Below are positions 42,530 through 51,301 of a stretch of DNA of 64,000 nucleotides, piece by piece. Positions within the stretch are counted from its first letter, which is position 1. The number at the start of each line of letters is the position of its first letter. Source of the stretch: Chitinophaga arvensicola (GTDB taxonomy: Bacteria; Bacteroidota; Bacteroidia; Chitinophagales; Chitinophagaceae). Location: positions 3,488,698 to 3,552,697 of the forward strand of contig NZ_FOJG01000002.1 in assembly GCF_900110835.1 (NCBI RefSeq), in the 5' to 3' direction. The notes under the pieces were generated by a model. That model had not been told where the DNA came from, ran no database searches, and saw only the letters and a program-made list of their open reading frames with translations. Both the position numbers and the translations under genes were made by a program.

Positions 42530-44856
42530 AAAGAAGGATTTTGTGATGGATGTATAATTTCTACCTGATGAAGTTTACCGGTAAAGTTGTAGGGAGATCT
42601 GTACAGCGGAGATACAGCAGATCCCTGATCCCTTCCCACATCCAGCCCTTCGTCGTAGGGACTGATCGTAGCATCTGCTTTGGTAATCGCTCTCTCTGCC
42701 ACCTTTTCATCGTTGATATACAACGCCTCTGTACCGGCAGGATCCGTGAGTCGCTGCGCAGGTGCATATTTCAGTTCATAGCGAAGTACCACGTTCCCTG
42801 ATGGTAATGCTTTTGTGGAGGTTAGGTCCGTGAACTTTCCGTTGTTATTATGTACTGCTTTTAGTTTTCCATCCTGCACAAAAAAAGTAAATCCGGAGAA
42901 ACGACCACCCACACTGAGTAATACGCCTTCATTCTTTGCGTCTGTCAGTTCCACGTCTGCCTTGATGATAAATGACTGCTCTGAAAGAAAAGGGGCAGAG
43001 CGTGTAGGCACCTGCGTGATACCGGGGTACAACACTGCAGTAGCGCGGCTATCGAGCGGTCCACGGGTAAGTATAGCGGGTGTAAGGCGGGTTGTATCTC
43101 CCAGTAACGGGTATACTTTATATTTCCATGCCTCTGTATCAAAGAGTTGTTGCAGCTCTTTCAGTTTAGCAGGATTACTTGCCGCCAGATCATGCTGCTC
43201 ATTAAAATCTACGTTCAGGTTGTATAACTCCCATGTATCTGTGGTGAAAGGTGTTCCACGTTTGTGACTCACAGCAGCTTTCCATCCATCTTTATACACG
43301 GAACGGCTACCCGCAATTTCATAGTACTGCACATGATGCCTGCCCGGTACGGTAGCGTTACTAATGGTATAGGCCAGGCTCACTCCTTCCAGTGAATCCT
43401 GCGGATAACCATTAATAACTTTGGGGATCTTTAATCCGGCTATATCCAGTACCGTTGGCGTCACGCTGTTTACATGCGAATACTGCGTACGGATGCCTCC
43501 TTTTTTGATCAGCTTCGGATAAAACAATACCAGCGGATTGCGGGTACCGCCTTCGCTATTGGCATCCTGTTTCAGGTAACGGAAAGGCGTATTAGCCGCC
43601 TGTGCCCAGCCTACAGGATAATTAGGCCCAGACTCCGGACTGCCGATCTTATCGTACAGGCTGTCGATTTCTTTGATCCGGCTATCATAATTTTCGGCAA
43701 ACAAACTACCATCGATATATTCATTGATACCATGTACATGACCACTCAAACCGCCTTCTTTGCTGGCGCCGTTATCGCCGATGATAAGTACAATCAGCGT
43801 ATTATCCAGCTGCTTGGTATCCCGCAGGTAATTAACCAACCGCCCTACGTCATAATCTGTATGAGACAAAAATCCGGCGTATACTTCAAAGAAACGGGCA
43901 AATACTTTTTGTTCAGTCGCGGAAAGAGATGCCCATGGCTTCACACCGGGATTACGCGGTGGCAGCGTTACATCTGACGGAACCAGTCCCAGTGCTTTTT
44001 GCCGCGCCAATACCTGCTCCCGGTAAACATCCCAGCCCGCATCAAATTTACCTTTGTACTGATCAATCCATTTTTTATCTACCTGGTGCGGACCATGCGT
44101 AGCTCCGGGTGTAAAGTACAGGAAGAAAGGCTTGTCCGGCGCTGCAGAATGCTGCCCTGCGATATAGGAAATGGCTTTATCTACCAGCACCGTAGTGAGG
44201 TGCTTTCCCTGCAGATCCGGCTCTACCTTGACCGTATTTTCCCAGAGTGCCGGCGTATATTGATCTGTCTCCCCTGCCATAAAACCAAAGAAGGAATCAA
44301 ATCCACGTCCGGTAGGCCATCGGTTGAAAGGCCCTGCCGGCGTAAGATCCGGACTTGGCGTTACATGCCATTTACCAACAGCGTAGGTATTATAACCATC
44401 TTCTCTCAATATTTCTGCAATAGTGCCTTTTTCAAAAGGCATGTAACCATTGTGTCCCGGTATATTCACCGCTGCGTCAATCACAGTAGGCACGTTCACC
44501 GAATGATGATTGCGACCTGTCAGCAAAGAGGCACGGGTAGGCGAACAGATGGCAGTGGTATGAAAATTCGTATATCGTAAACCGTTATTCGCCAGGCTGT
44601 CAAAGACCGGTGTTTGTACCAATCCACCAAAAGCGCTGCTGGCGCCCCATCCTACATCATCCAGCATAATGTAGATGATATTGGGAGCGCCCGCTGGGGC
44701 AACAGGATTAAAGGGCGCCGGGGTAACAACGGTTTGTGAGAGCGTAGTACCAATTTTGCCACCACTGCTATGCTGTGGGCTATACTGTGCATATGCACCG
44801 GATGCTATACTCAGCATCAATATGATAGACGGTCTGGAAACGTAGGATAATTTCAT
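42526..44856 (-). CDS. Arylsulfatase (alkaline-phosphatase fold, S1_4-like)
   Basis: A 776-residue exported sulfatase. The metal-binding LDD (65-67), the active-site C104-S-P-T-R-A-S-L-L-T-G-R motif, GKWH at 161-164, GPFNRWPTGRGFDSFFGF and GDNGAS are all present. Cys104 must be converted to formylglycine by a maturase encoded elsewhere. About 140 extra residues at the C-terminus form a beta-sandwich-like domain (about 640-776), as in long AtsA-type arylsulfatases. It hydrolyses sulfate esters in the periplasm. It follows the SusC/SusD pair and precedes the small membrane protein and the hydroxylase. Confidence 0.93.
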   Translation of the reverse strand: MKLSYVSRPSIILMLSIASGAYAQYSPQHSSGGKIGTTLSQTVVTPAPFNPVAPAGAPNIIYIMLDDVGWGASSAFGGLVQTPVFDSLANNGLRYTNFHTTAICSPTRASLLTGRNHHSVNVPTVIDAAVNIPGHNGYMPFEKGTIAEILREDGYNTYAVGKWHVTPSPDLTPAGPFNRWPTGRGFDSFFGFMAGETDQYTPALWENTVKVEPDLQGKHLTTVLVDKAISYIAGQHSAAPDKPFFLYFTPGATHGPHQVDKKWIDQYKGKFDAGWDVYREQVLARQKALGLVPSDVTLPPRNPGVKPWASLSATEQKVFARFFEVYAGFLSHTDYDVGRLVNYLRDTKQLDNTLIVLIIGDNGASKEGGLSGHVHGINEYIDGSLFAENYDSRIKEIDSLYDKIGSPESGPNYPVGWAQAANTPFRYLKQDANSEGGTRNPLVLFYPKLIKKGGIRTQYSHVNSVTPTVLDIAGLKIPKVINGYPQDSLEGVSLAYTISNATVPGRHHVQYYEIAGSRSVYKDGWKAAVSHKRGTPFTTDTWELYNLNVDFNEQHDLAASNPAKLKELQQLFDTEAWKYKVYPLLGDTTRLTPAILTRGPLDSRATAVLYPGITQVPTRSAPFLSEQSFIIKADVELTDAKNEGVLLSVGGRFSGFTFFVQDGKLKAVHNNNGKFTDLTSTKALPSGNVVLRYELKYAPAQRLTDPAGTEALYINDEKVAERAITKADATISPYDEGLDVGRDQGSAVSPLYRSPYNFTGKLHQVEIIHPSQNPSL

Positions 44857-44883
44857 TTGCTATTTGTTAAGTTGGCTGATAGT

Positions 44884-46377
44884 TTATTTATCCCACCATA
44901 AAGCGGGTGTCTGATAGCCCGATCCTGCCGGGGTATTTTTGTTCAATGCCTGTTCATTCTGCGGATAAGGAATCCTTCTGGGTATCTGCCCGTTCGGATT
45001 GGCCACACTGGTAGCATTTTTAGCCAATGGCAATGCCGGATAACCGGTGCGCCGGTAATCCGCCCAGGCTTCCGGTTGCAGGAACAAGGCAATATATTTC
45101 TGGGTGATAATCGTGCTCAGATCACTGGTAGCCACACCGCTGAGTGTAGTCTTTGCCGTTATATATGCCAGTTGCTTTTCCGGTGTGGCATACGGATCTG
45201 CATTATTACTGACCACCCGCTGAAACGAAGCACGGATGGCAGCCTCGAACGATGTTTTCACCAAAGGATCTGCCGGATTTATTCTCCATCTCGCTTCAGC
45301 TTCCAGGAACTTTGCTTCCGCAAAACTGCTGATCACCACCGGGGAAGTGGCCGTACCATAATAGGAGCCTATCACAGAAAATGCGCCCGGCACACCAGGC
45401 GCGCTGCCCCGGTAGGTATTACTGCCCACCGGCGAAGGCGTGGCAAAATAAGCCCGGCGCGGATCTACCAATAATCCTTCCGGTTTGGTAGGAACATCTG
45501 TTACCTCGTTTCCGTTCAACAGGTTCACAAAAGAAGCACCCAATCCTATCCATCCCGGTCTGTTGGTATTCTGCTGGTAGAAAGGATTCGCATTGGTAGC
45601 AGAAGAACCAAATACCACCAGGGCATCTGCGGAATTATCTGCTATTCCCCGGTAGCGCGTGCCGTCGTATAGCGCCGCCAATACCTGTTGTGCTGCTTCG
45701 GTACCTTTTATTTTTGTGAGATGGATAGCATACCTGGCCTTCAACGTATAGGCGAGCGATTTCCAGCGTTCCGTGTTACCGCCATAGATCACATCATCTG
45801 TGGCAGGCAATGCGCCCTGGTTACTGTTCGCCGGTAGTGACAGCTCTATAAGGGCAGAGTCCAGCTGCTCCTGCAATGATTTATAGATATCTTCCTGCTT
45901 GTCGTAGGCCGGATTGGTAATGTTGTTGCCATACAGCGATTCCCTGTAAGGAATATCTCCGAACAGATCTGTTAAAGTGCCATACGTGTATACGCTCAGC
46001 ACGCGCGCAATACCACTGTAATAGGGCAATTTCTTTTGGGCGGCGGCTGTTTTCACGATTTTCAGCTCATCCAGTACATCTCCGTAAAACCCTCTCCAGG
46101 TCTGATCAAAATACTGGATAGAGGAAGCATAGTTATCAAAGGAAGCCGCATCGCCATTGGCACCGGATGCCTGCTGGATATAGATATTGGCAATCAACCC
46201 GGCATTCACGCCCAGGTTGAATCCAAGTGCTACCTCTGCGCCGGTTAACACGGCACTGACGGAGACCTCCGTAGAGGCGTTGGGGTTAACGTTGGTGTCC
46301 TGCAGCGAGCAGGATGCCGGAATAACCAGCATAAAGGCAACGAATAAACGAACGATATTGTGGGAATATATTTTCAT
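44884..46377 (-). CDS. SusD/RagB-like_2 lipoprotein (locus 5)
   Basis: A 497-residue lipoprotein (lipobox IPASC, Cys23) of the SusD-like_2 type: NVNPNASTEVS near the start, ARVLSVYTYGTLTDLFGDIPY, WKSLAYTLKARYAIHL, FLEAEARWRI and KYIALFLQPEAWADYRRTGYPALP. It pairs with the SusC 20 bp upstream and captures the sulfated substrate at the surface. It is the same subfamily as the protein at 14949-16505. Confidence 0.93.
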   Translation of the reverse strand: MKIYSHNIVRLFVAFMLVIPASCSLQDTNVNPNASTEVSVSAVLTGAEVALGFNLGVNAGLIANIYIQQASGANGDAASFDNYASSIQYFDQTWRGFYGDVLDELKIVKTAAAQKKLPYYSGIARVLSVYTYGTLTDLFGDIPYRESLYGNNITNPAYDKQEDIYKSLQEQLDSALIELSLPANSNQGALPATDDVIYGGNTERWKSLAYTLKARYAIHLTKIKGTEAAQQVLAALYDGTRYRGIADNSADALVVFGSSATNANPFYQQNTNRPGWIGLGASFVNLLNGNEVTDVPTKPEGLLVDPRRAYFATPSPVGSNTYRGSAPGVPGAFSVIGSYYGTATSPVVISSFAEAKFLEAEARWRINPADPLVKTSFEAAIRASFQRVVSNNADPYATPEKQLAYITAKTTLSGVATSDLSTIITQKYIALFLQPEAWADYRRTGYPALPLAKNATSVANPNGQIPRRIPYPQNEQALNKNTPAGSGYQTPALWWDK

Positions 46378-46397
46378 CTGGCTGATTGGTTAATGGA

Positions 46398-49300
46398 TTA
46401 AAAAGAAACATTCAATGCCACGCCATAACTTTTTGTACTGGGCGTTGTCCAGAAATCTATACCGGCGGCATTCGACAATCCGTTGCGACTGCCCAGATCC
46501 GGATCACTGCCGGAGTAATTGGTAGACAACAGGAAGTTTCTGGCGGTCAGCGTTACACTTGCTGCTGCAATATGGGCGGGCTTCAATAACTGCTGAGGCA
46601 GTGCATAGGTAAAGTTGACATCCTTCAATTTCAACCAGTAAAGATCATGCTCTACATAAAGGCCCTGTATATTGAATGTATTCCGGTACCAGGCCTGTGA
46701 CAATACGGCTTCAATGTTATTAGGCTCTCCTTTGGACGCCGTAACGCCATCAAAAACAGTTTTAGTACCCCTTGTTACCGTCGACGCATCTACGCCGTTA
46801 AATACCATCTGCAAACGCGGCGCATTGAAGAGATCAAATCCAAAACGGCCATCCAGTAAAAACGAAAAAGTAAAGGGGCCGTATCTGAGTTCATTTCTCA
46901 AACCAACATTGAAATCAGGATTGGGATCTCCTATTTTTGTAAACGTGGTATTCACTAACGGATAGCCGTAACTCGCACTGGCGGGGTTGTCATCTATAAC
47001 AGGTTTACCCGCCGCATTGCGTTTTACATCGGTGCCATAAAACACGCCATAGGGCTGCCCTGCCTGCCCACGGGCCTCCATCCAGATACCACCCAGACTC
47101 ACACTACTGATATTGTCAGTGATATAGTTGACCCGGCTGATATTTTTATTAAACAAGGCGGTGGCCGTCCAGGAAAAACTACGATGACTGACAATGCGCT
47201 GTTGCAAACTGGCTTCAATACCCTTGTTAACAATATTGCCGGCATTAGTCAGCGTATAGGCGGCGCCGGTAGAATAAGGCAGCGTTACCGGGATGATCTG
47301 GTCCTTGCTGCTGTTGTAATAGTAAACCGCTTCCAGTTGCGTTTTATCCCGGAAGAAATGCAGATCCAGACCAGCTTCCCAGGTGCTGATACGTTCCGGT
47401 TTCAGGTTCGGATTACCGATAGTAGCGCTGTAGCTAAGTCCCTGTTTACCGTTAAAAGGAAAGTTGATGCCGCTCTGTATCCAGCCACCACTGGTGGTAG
47501 GCACGTAATAAGTATCCAGCGAATACGGATCTGCATCATTGCCCACTTGTGCATAGGTAGCGCGGATCTTACCAAAGTTCAGGATGCGGTTATTCCAGTG
47601 AAGGGCATCCGTAAAGATGAAACTGGTGCTGGCAGACGGATAGAAGAAAGCATTCTTCCCTTTTGCCAGCGTGGAAGTCCACTCGTTTCTACCGGTCAGT
47701 TCTAAGTATAGCCATTTCCGGTAGTCAAGTTTTATATCTGCATAACCGGCCACCAGCTTTTTGCGGATTGTCTGGTTAAAGGTTTGTGTGGAAGATGCGT
47801 TGGAGATATTAAAGTTGCCAGGGATGGTTAAACCATCGCCACGGGTGTTGACCTGGTTTTTCCAGGAATTATAGTAGTTGTATCCCGCTACCACGGTAAG
47901 GTTCAGGTCGGAACTGAGTTTATGGTCTGCTACCAGTAACACATCCAGGTTGTTATCTCTTCTCGCATAATTCACATCATTGATGGTACCCGTTGCTACG
48001 CCAGAGGTACCCCGACTAAAAGCGCCTTTCCGGATATCGGTATAGGAATCAATACCATAGCGTACGGTGGCCTTTAACCAGGAGGTAATATCCAAGTCTG
48101 CTTCTGCAAAAGTGATAAAGCGGTTCAGTTCATCGGTTTGCGGATTCATATTGAGGGACCAGTATGGATTATCCCATCCGATACCGTTGGCATAAGAACG
48201 ACTATCCCCCCAGGGCTTGTTCGTGGTGGGTGGCAGTTTATAAGACTCCGGATGTTCCCACGGTTTCGTATAGCCATTAGTGATATCAAAGTTGGCCGGT
48301 GAATTAATCAGGGCTCTTACTACGTTGGTATTAAAGCCGCCCATCAGCGCCCGGTTTCCCGCGCCATCCTTGATGTAATTGACGCCACCGGATACTTTCA
48401 GCCGTTCGTTCACTTTAAAATCGCCGTTAAAGCGGAAGGTGTGCCGGAAGAAATCTGTAGTCGGAATAATACCGGTCTGCTTCAGATTTCCATAAGAGAA
48501 ATAATAACCAGCATTACCGGTATTGCCATAAAAACTGATATTCTGATCATTCGTATAGCCGTTTACAAAAAACTGCCCGATATTATCATACCTGTTCACC
48601 GGAATACCATTGGAGGCCGGATCACTTTTCCCTACAATAGTGCCGTTCTTATCAAAATTGCTTTGAATAGCGCTATAGGTCAGTGTATCCAGCAGCGCGC
48701 CCCAGTTTTCATCGGAGCCTGTAGTGCCAGGCTTTACATATTGTCCGCCGATACCATTTGAAAAAGTGGTTTGCCGGGGTTGCACGCGGCGGTTTATTTT
48801 GTCTACCGTAAACGAGCCGCTATAGCTTACACCAAAAGATTTATCCGTGAGTGAACTCCCTCTTTTGGTATTGATCACCACCGCGCCGTTGGAAGCGCGG
48901 ATACCATACAATGCAGCGGCTGCCGGGCCTTTCAGCACCGTGATACTGGCAATATCTGCACTGTTGATATCGATAGCCCTGTTAGAAGGCGTGGCCAGCG
49001 ACACACTGTTTGAAATCGGGAGAATATCCTGGATAGAATTATCTACCGGTACCCCATCCAGGATAAATAAGGGGGCATTATTTCCCAGCAGGGAGCTGTT
49101 TCCCCTAATTTTAATGGTAGATGATCCACCGGGAGAACCACCGGAATTATTGATCTGTACGCCGGCGACCTTGCCGCTGAGCGCGGCCACAATGTTGGGT
49201 TCGCGGCTGTCTTTCAGCGCAGCGGCTTTTACTTCACCCACGCTGTAGCCGAGCGAGCGGGTAGAACTACGTATACCCACTGCCGTTACTACCACTTCAG

Positions 49301-49619
49301 AAAGTGCCTGCTGCTGTTCCAGCTTCACTACTTTATTCAGATCATTCTTTGTAATAAATATTTCCTGCGACTGGTAGCCGATGAAAGTAACAATGATGGT
49401 TTGTGGTAATTGCGTAAGACTCAACTGGTAAGTTCCGGTAGCATCAGCCAGGGTACCGGCTTTTCCGCCTTTCAGGCGTACGGATGCGCCGGGCAATGCT
49501 TCCTGTGTTTTACTATCTACTACTTTTCCTTTTAATAACACAGGGGCCTGTGAATAAGTACTGCCGGCAAAGGAAAATAAAGCAGCATATAATACAGTAC
49601 TTCGTAAAAAATTAAACAT
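46398..49619 (-). CDS. SusC-family TonB-linked receptor (locus 5, sulfatase operon)
   Basis: A receptor of 1073 residues from ATG 49619, where the signal peptide FNFLRSTVLYAALFSFAGSTYSQ, in pieces, is clean. It has a carboxypeptidase-D-like domain (LLKGKVVDSKTQEALPGA), linker VVVTAVGIRSSTRSLGYSV, plug VLKGPAAAALYGIRASNGA and C-terminal YGVALNVSF. The frame also opens at ATG 49685, which lies 4 nt after the stop of a leader ORF and could be used by coupling; the true start needs mapping. No STN domain and no adjacent regulator gene: control probably lies in the 330-nt leader and the operator-like repeat at its promoter. Confidence 0.92.
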   Translation of the reverse strand: MFNFLRSTVLYAALFSFAGSTYSQAPVLLKGKVVDSKTQEALPGASVRLKGGKAGTLADATGTYQLSLTQLPQTIIVTFIGYQSQEIFITKNDLNKVVKLEQQQALSEVVVTAVGIRSSTRSLGYSVGEVKAAALKDSREPNIVAALSGKVAGVQINNSGGSPGGSSTIKIRGNSSLLGNNAPLFILDGVPVDNSIQDILPISNSVSLATPSNRAIDINSADIASITVLKGPAAAALYGIRASNGAVVINTKRGSSLTDKSFGVSYSGSFTVDKINRRVQPRQTTFSNGIGGQYVKPGTTGSDENWGALLDTLTYSAIQSNFDKNGTIVGKSDPASNGIPVNRYDNIGQFFVNGYTNDQNISFYGNTGNAGYYFSYGNLKQTGIIPTTDFFRHTFRFNGDFKVNERLKVSGGVNYIKDGAGNRALMGGFNTNVVRALINSPANFDITNGYTKPWEHPESYKLPPTTNKPWGDSRSYANGIGWDNPYWSLNMNPQTDELNRFITFAEADLDITSWLKATVRYGIDSYTDIRKGAFSRGTSGVATGTINDVNYARRDNNLDVLLVADHKLSSDLNLTVVAGYNYYNSWKNQVNTRGDGLTIPGNFNISNASSTQTFNQTIRKKLVAGYADIKLDYRKWLYLELTGRNEWTSTLAKGKNAFFYPSASTSFIFTDALHWNNRILNFGKIRATYAQVGNDADPYSLDTYYVPTTSGGWIQSGINFPFNGKQGLSYSATIGNPNLKPERISTWEAGLDLHFFRDKTQLEAVYYYNSSKDQIIPVTLPYSTGAAYTLTNAGNIVNKGIEASLQQRIVSHRSFSWTATALFNKNISRVNYITDNISSVSLGGIWMEARGQAGQPYGVFYGTDVKRNAAGKPVIDDNPASASYGYPLVNTTFTKIGDPNPDFNVGLRNELRYGPFTFSFLLDGRFGFDLFNAPRLQMVFNGVDASTVTRGTKTVFDGVTASKGEPNNIEAVLSQAWYRNTFNIQGLYVEHDLYWLKLKDVNFTYALPQQLLKPAHIAAASVTLTARNFLLSTNYSGSDPDLGSRNGLSNAAGIDFWTTPSTKSYGVALNVSF

Positions 49620-49950
49620 ACAAAGGGGATTAGAAATTGGTGAGATAAGACAATAAACGGCCATGATGATCGCTTTACGCGTCATGCAATTAACCGGATG
49701 TATTCATCTGTAGATTCCTGGAAATGCCTAACAGCAACAACAACAGCTTTCGGCTGTAGTGAGGCATGCACGCGATGTTCTGTGATGTCTATTGTTGTAC
49801 AATAGCTGATTCATGGTTGAAAAATTTATCGAATGGTTACGCGGGTCACCTCTGTGAGGCAACTTCAATAAAGAAAATTATCTGGTTTGCTTTGTATGGT
49901 GGGGAGACAAAGACTTTGGTTGTTGTAAACTTTATTAGTCTACTATAATT
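49620..49950 (-). promoter_or_regulatory. Long structured 5' leader of the sulfatase operon
   Basis: From the predicted start site near 49950 to susC there are about 330 nt. In transcript order it holds a hairpin CTATTGT-ACA-ACAATAG (49789-49805), the leader ORF 49690-49767 whose AUGCCU start pairs with a later AGGCAU, and an inner ACAGC/GCTGT stem. I could not assign it to a known riboswitch class. Confidence 0.55.
49690..49767 (-). CDS. Candidate 25-residue leader peptide with six consecutive Leu codons
   Basis: An ATG-started ORF of 25 codons: MPHYSRK, then six leucines (residues 8-13, codons CTG TTG TTG TTG CTG TTA), then GISRNLQ and a short polar tail. The start codon region pairs with sequence inside the ORF, and the stop codon is 4 nt before an in-frame ATG of susC (49685). 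A homocodon run within alternative hairpins is the classic form of a translation-sensing attenuator. Whether it is conserved elsewhere is untested. Confidence 0.5.
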   Translation of the reverse strand: MPHYSRKLLLLLLGISRNLQMNTSG

Positions 49951-49985
49951 GTAGACAAATATACAAAGGCTTTTGTAAAACACAA
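49938..49985 (-). promoter_or_regulatory. Promoter and operator-like repeat of the sulfatase operon
   Basis: On the minus strand TTG (complement of 49983-49985), 19 nt, and TATATTTG (complement of 49956-49963), an exact consensus. Immediately downstream, over the expected start site, is the inverted repeat GTCTAC-N7-GTAGAC (49938-49956), which could bind a repressor. Confidence 0.65.
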
Positions 49986-50035
49986 GTAGGGGAAGAAAAA
50001 AAATATCTGCTTCATGGATTGTTAACATAGGGAGC

Positions 50036-50068
50036 AAAAAAAAACGCTTCACATATGTGAAGCGTTTT
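50036..50068 (-). terminator. Terminator of the second tRNA-Gln
   Basis: A perfect 28-bp palindrome (50041-50068, centre ACATATGT) followed on the minus strand by a run of T (complement of 50036-50044), 8 bp after the tRNA. Confidence 0.88.
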
Positions 50069-50075
50069 GTAGTAG

Positions 50076-50146
50076 TTGCCCAACCAGGATTCGAACCTAG
50101 ACAAACAGAACCAAAATCTGTCGTACTACCATTATACTATTGGGCA
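50076..50146 (-). tRNA. tRNA-Gln (anticodon TTG), copy 2
   Basis: A 71-nt cloverleaf identical to the copy at 6364-6434 except that the acceptor stem is TGCCCAA/TTGGGCA, fully Watson-Crick. Anticodon loop TTTTGGT, T-loop GGTTCGAATCC. CCA is not encoded. Confidence 0.95.
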
Positions 50147-50168
50147 ATACCCTTGTTGTTTGGGATGG

Positions 50169-50197
50169 CAAAAGTATAACTTTTTTTATTTCTGCAA
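50169..50197 (-). promoter_or_regulatory. Promoter of the second tRNA-Gln
   Basis: On the minus strand TTG (complement of 50195-50197), 18 nt, then TACTTTTG (complement of 50169-50176), ending 22 nt before the tRNA 5' end. Confidence 0.7.
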
Positions 50198-50250
50198 AAA
50201 AAACTTGCCAGATTTTTAAAATATCCTTTGAAATCCTTTACAGCAAAGAC

Positions 50251-51291
50251 TTATAAAACTATCTCATTCACTTTTTCCGCTATCTGTGCTGGTTTTATCC
50301 ACTCCATGCAGGCGTGATCCCCTCTGAAACAGGGTTTATTGCCAAATACAGAACAGGGCCGGCATCCCAGATCCAATATCTGCACTGCATTTTCCGGCCG
50401 TTGTGCATACCCCATAAAACCGGCAAACGGATGAGTGGCGCCCCAGACAGATACCACCGGTACGCCAAACAGCGAGGCCAGGTGCATGTTAGCGGAATCC
50501 ATGCTGATCATCACGTCCAGCTGGCTGATGACGGCCATTTCCTCCTGCAGGCTGAAACGCCCGGCTACTACTATCACCTCTGGATATTGCGCCGCCAGCT
50601 GTGTCAGCAGCGTAACTTCCTGTTGTCCTCCTCCCATCAGAAATAACTGTAATCCGTGTTCCTGGGCCAGCATACCTGCAACAGCACTCATTTTTTCCAG
50701 CGGATACATTTTCTCCCGGTAAGTGGCAAAAGGAGCCAGTCCTACCCATTTCCTGTTTCCTTTGGCACCAGTGACTGCCAATACGGATTCAGGCAGCGAA
50801 CGGGGCTGAAAAACGGGTTTGCGGCCCATTTCACAACGTAATCCCAGTTGCCTGAAAACAATGGCATATCGCTCAATGGTGCTTGTTAATGGCTGTAATA
50901 CCTTATTTTCTTTCCGGGTAAGTGCTTTTTTTTCTGCCCGCCCTTTATCAATAGCAGCCACAGGCGTGCCACTAAGTCGGAAAAAAGAACGTATAATTTT
51001 GGATCTCAGCACGTTATGAAGGTCTGCTACCGCAGCGATGTGGTGTGCCTGCTTTACTTCCCGGAAGAGACGGTATAATCCCTTCACTCCTTTGTGAATT
51101 CCTTTCACATCTGCCGGGAAAAAGGTCAACCGGGGAATATCCGCACACAAAGCGCCCCAATTCCTGTTGGTCACAAAAACAATCTCCACCTCAGGGTTTT
51201 CGTCCAGCACCTGCTTCATAACGGGAACCGTCATGGCAACATCTCCCATAGCCGACAAACGGGTAACCAGTATTGTTTTTACAGTGCCCAA
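50251..51291 (-). CDS. Glycosyltransferase family 9 (heptosyltransferase-like)
   Basis: A 346-residue GT-B enzyme. Typical features are the N-terminal ILVTRLSAMGDVAMTVPVM, ADLHNVLRSKIIRSF in the middle, VGLAPFATYREKMYPLEKM at the domain boundary, and the C-terminal nucleotide-sugar site VISMDSANMHLASLFGVPVVSVWGATHP, in pieces, followed by a Cys-rich CRPCSVFGNKPC. Family members add heptose or related sugars to lipopolysaccharide core on the cytoplasmic side of the inner membrane. It follows the DUF4254 gene by 10 bp, with which it forms a small operon. Confidence 0.9.
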   Translation of the reverse strand: MGTVKTILVTRLSAMGDVAMTVPVMKQVLDENPEVEIVFVTNRNWGALCADIPRLTFFPADVKGIHKGVKGLYRLFREVKQAHHIAAVADLHNVLRSKIIRSFFRLSGTPVAAIDKGRAEKKALTRKENKVLQPLTSTIERYAIVFRQLGLRCEMGRKPVFQPRSLPESVLAVTGAKGNRKWVGLAPFATYREKMYPLEKMSAVAGMLAQEHGLQLFLMGGGQQEVTLLTQLAAQYPEVIVVAGRFSLQEEMAVISQLDVMISMDSANMHLASLFGVPVVSVWGATHPFAGFMGYAQRPENAVQILDLGCRPCSVFGNKPCFRGDHACMEWIKPAQIAEKVNEIVL

Positions 51292-51301
51292 GATTGCTGG
51301 T

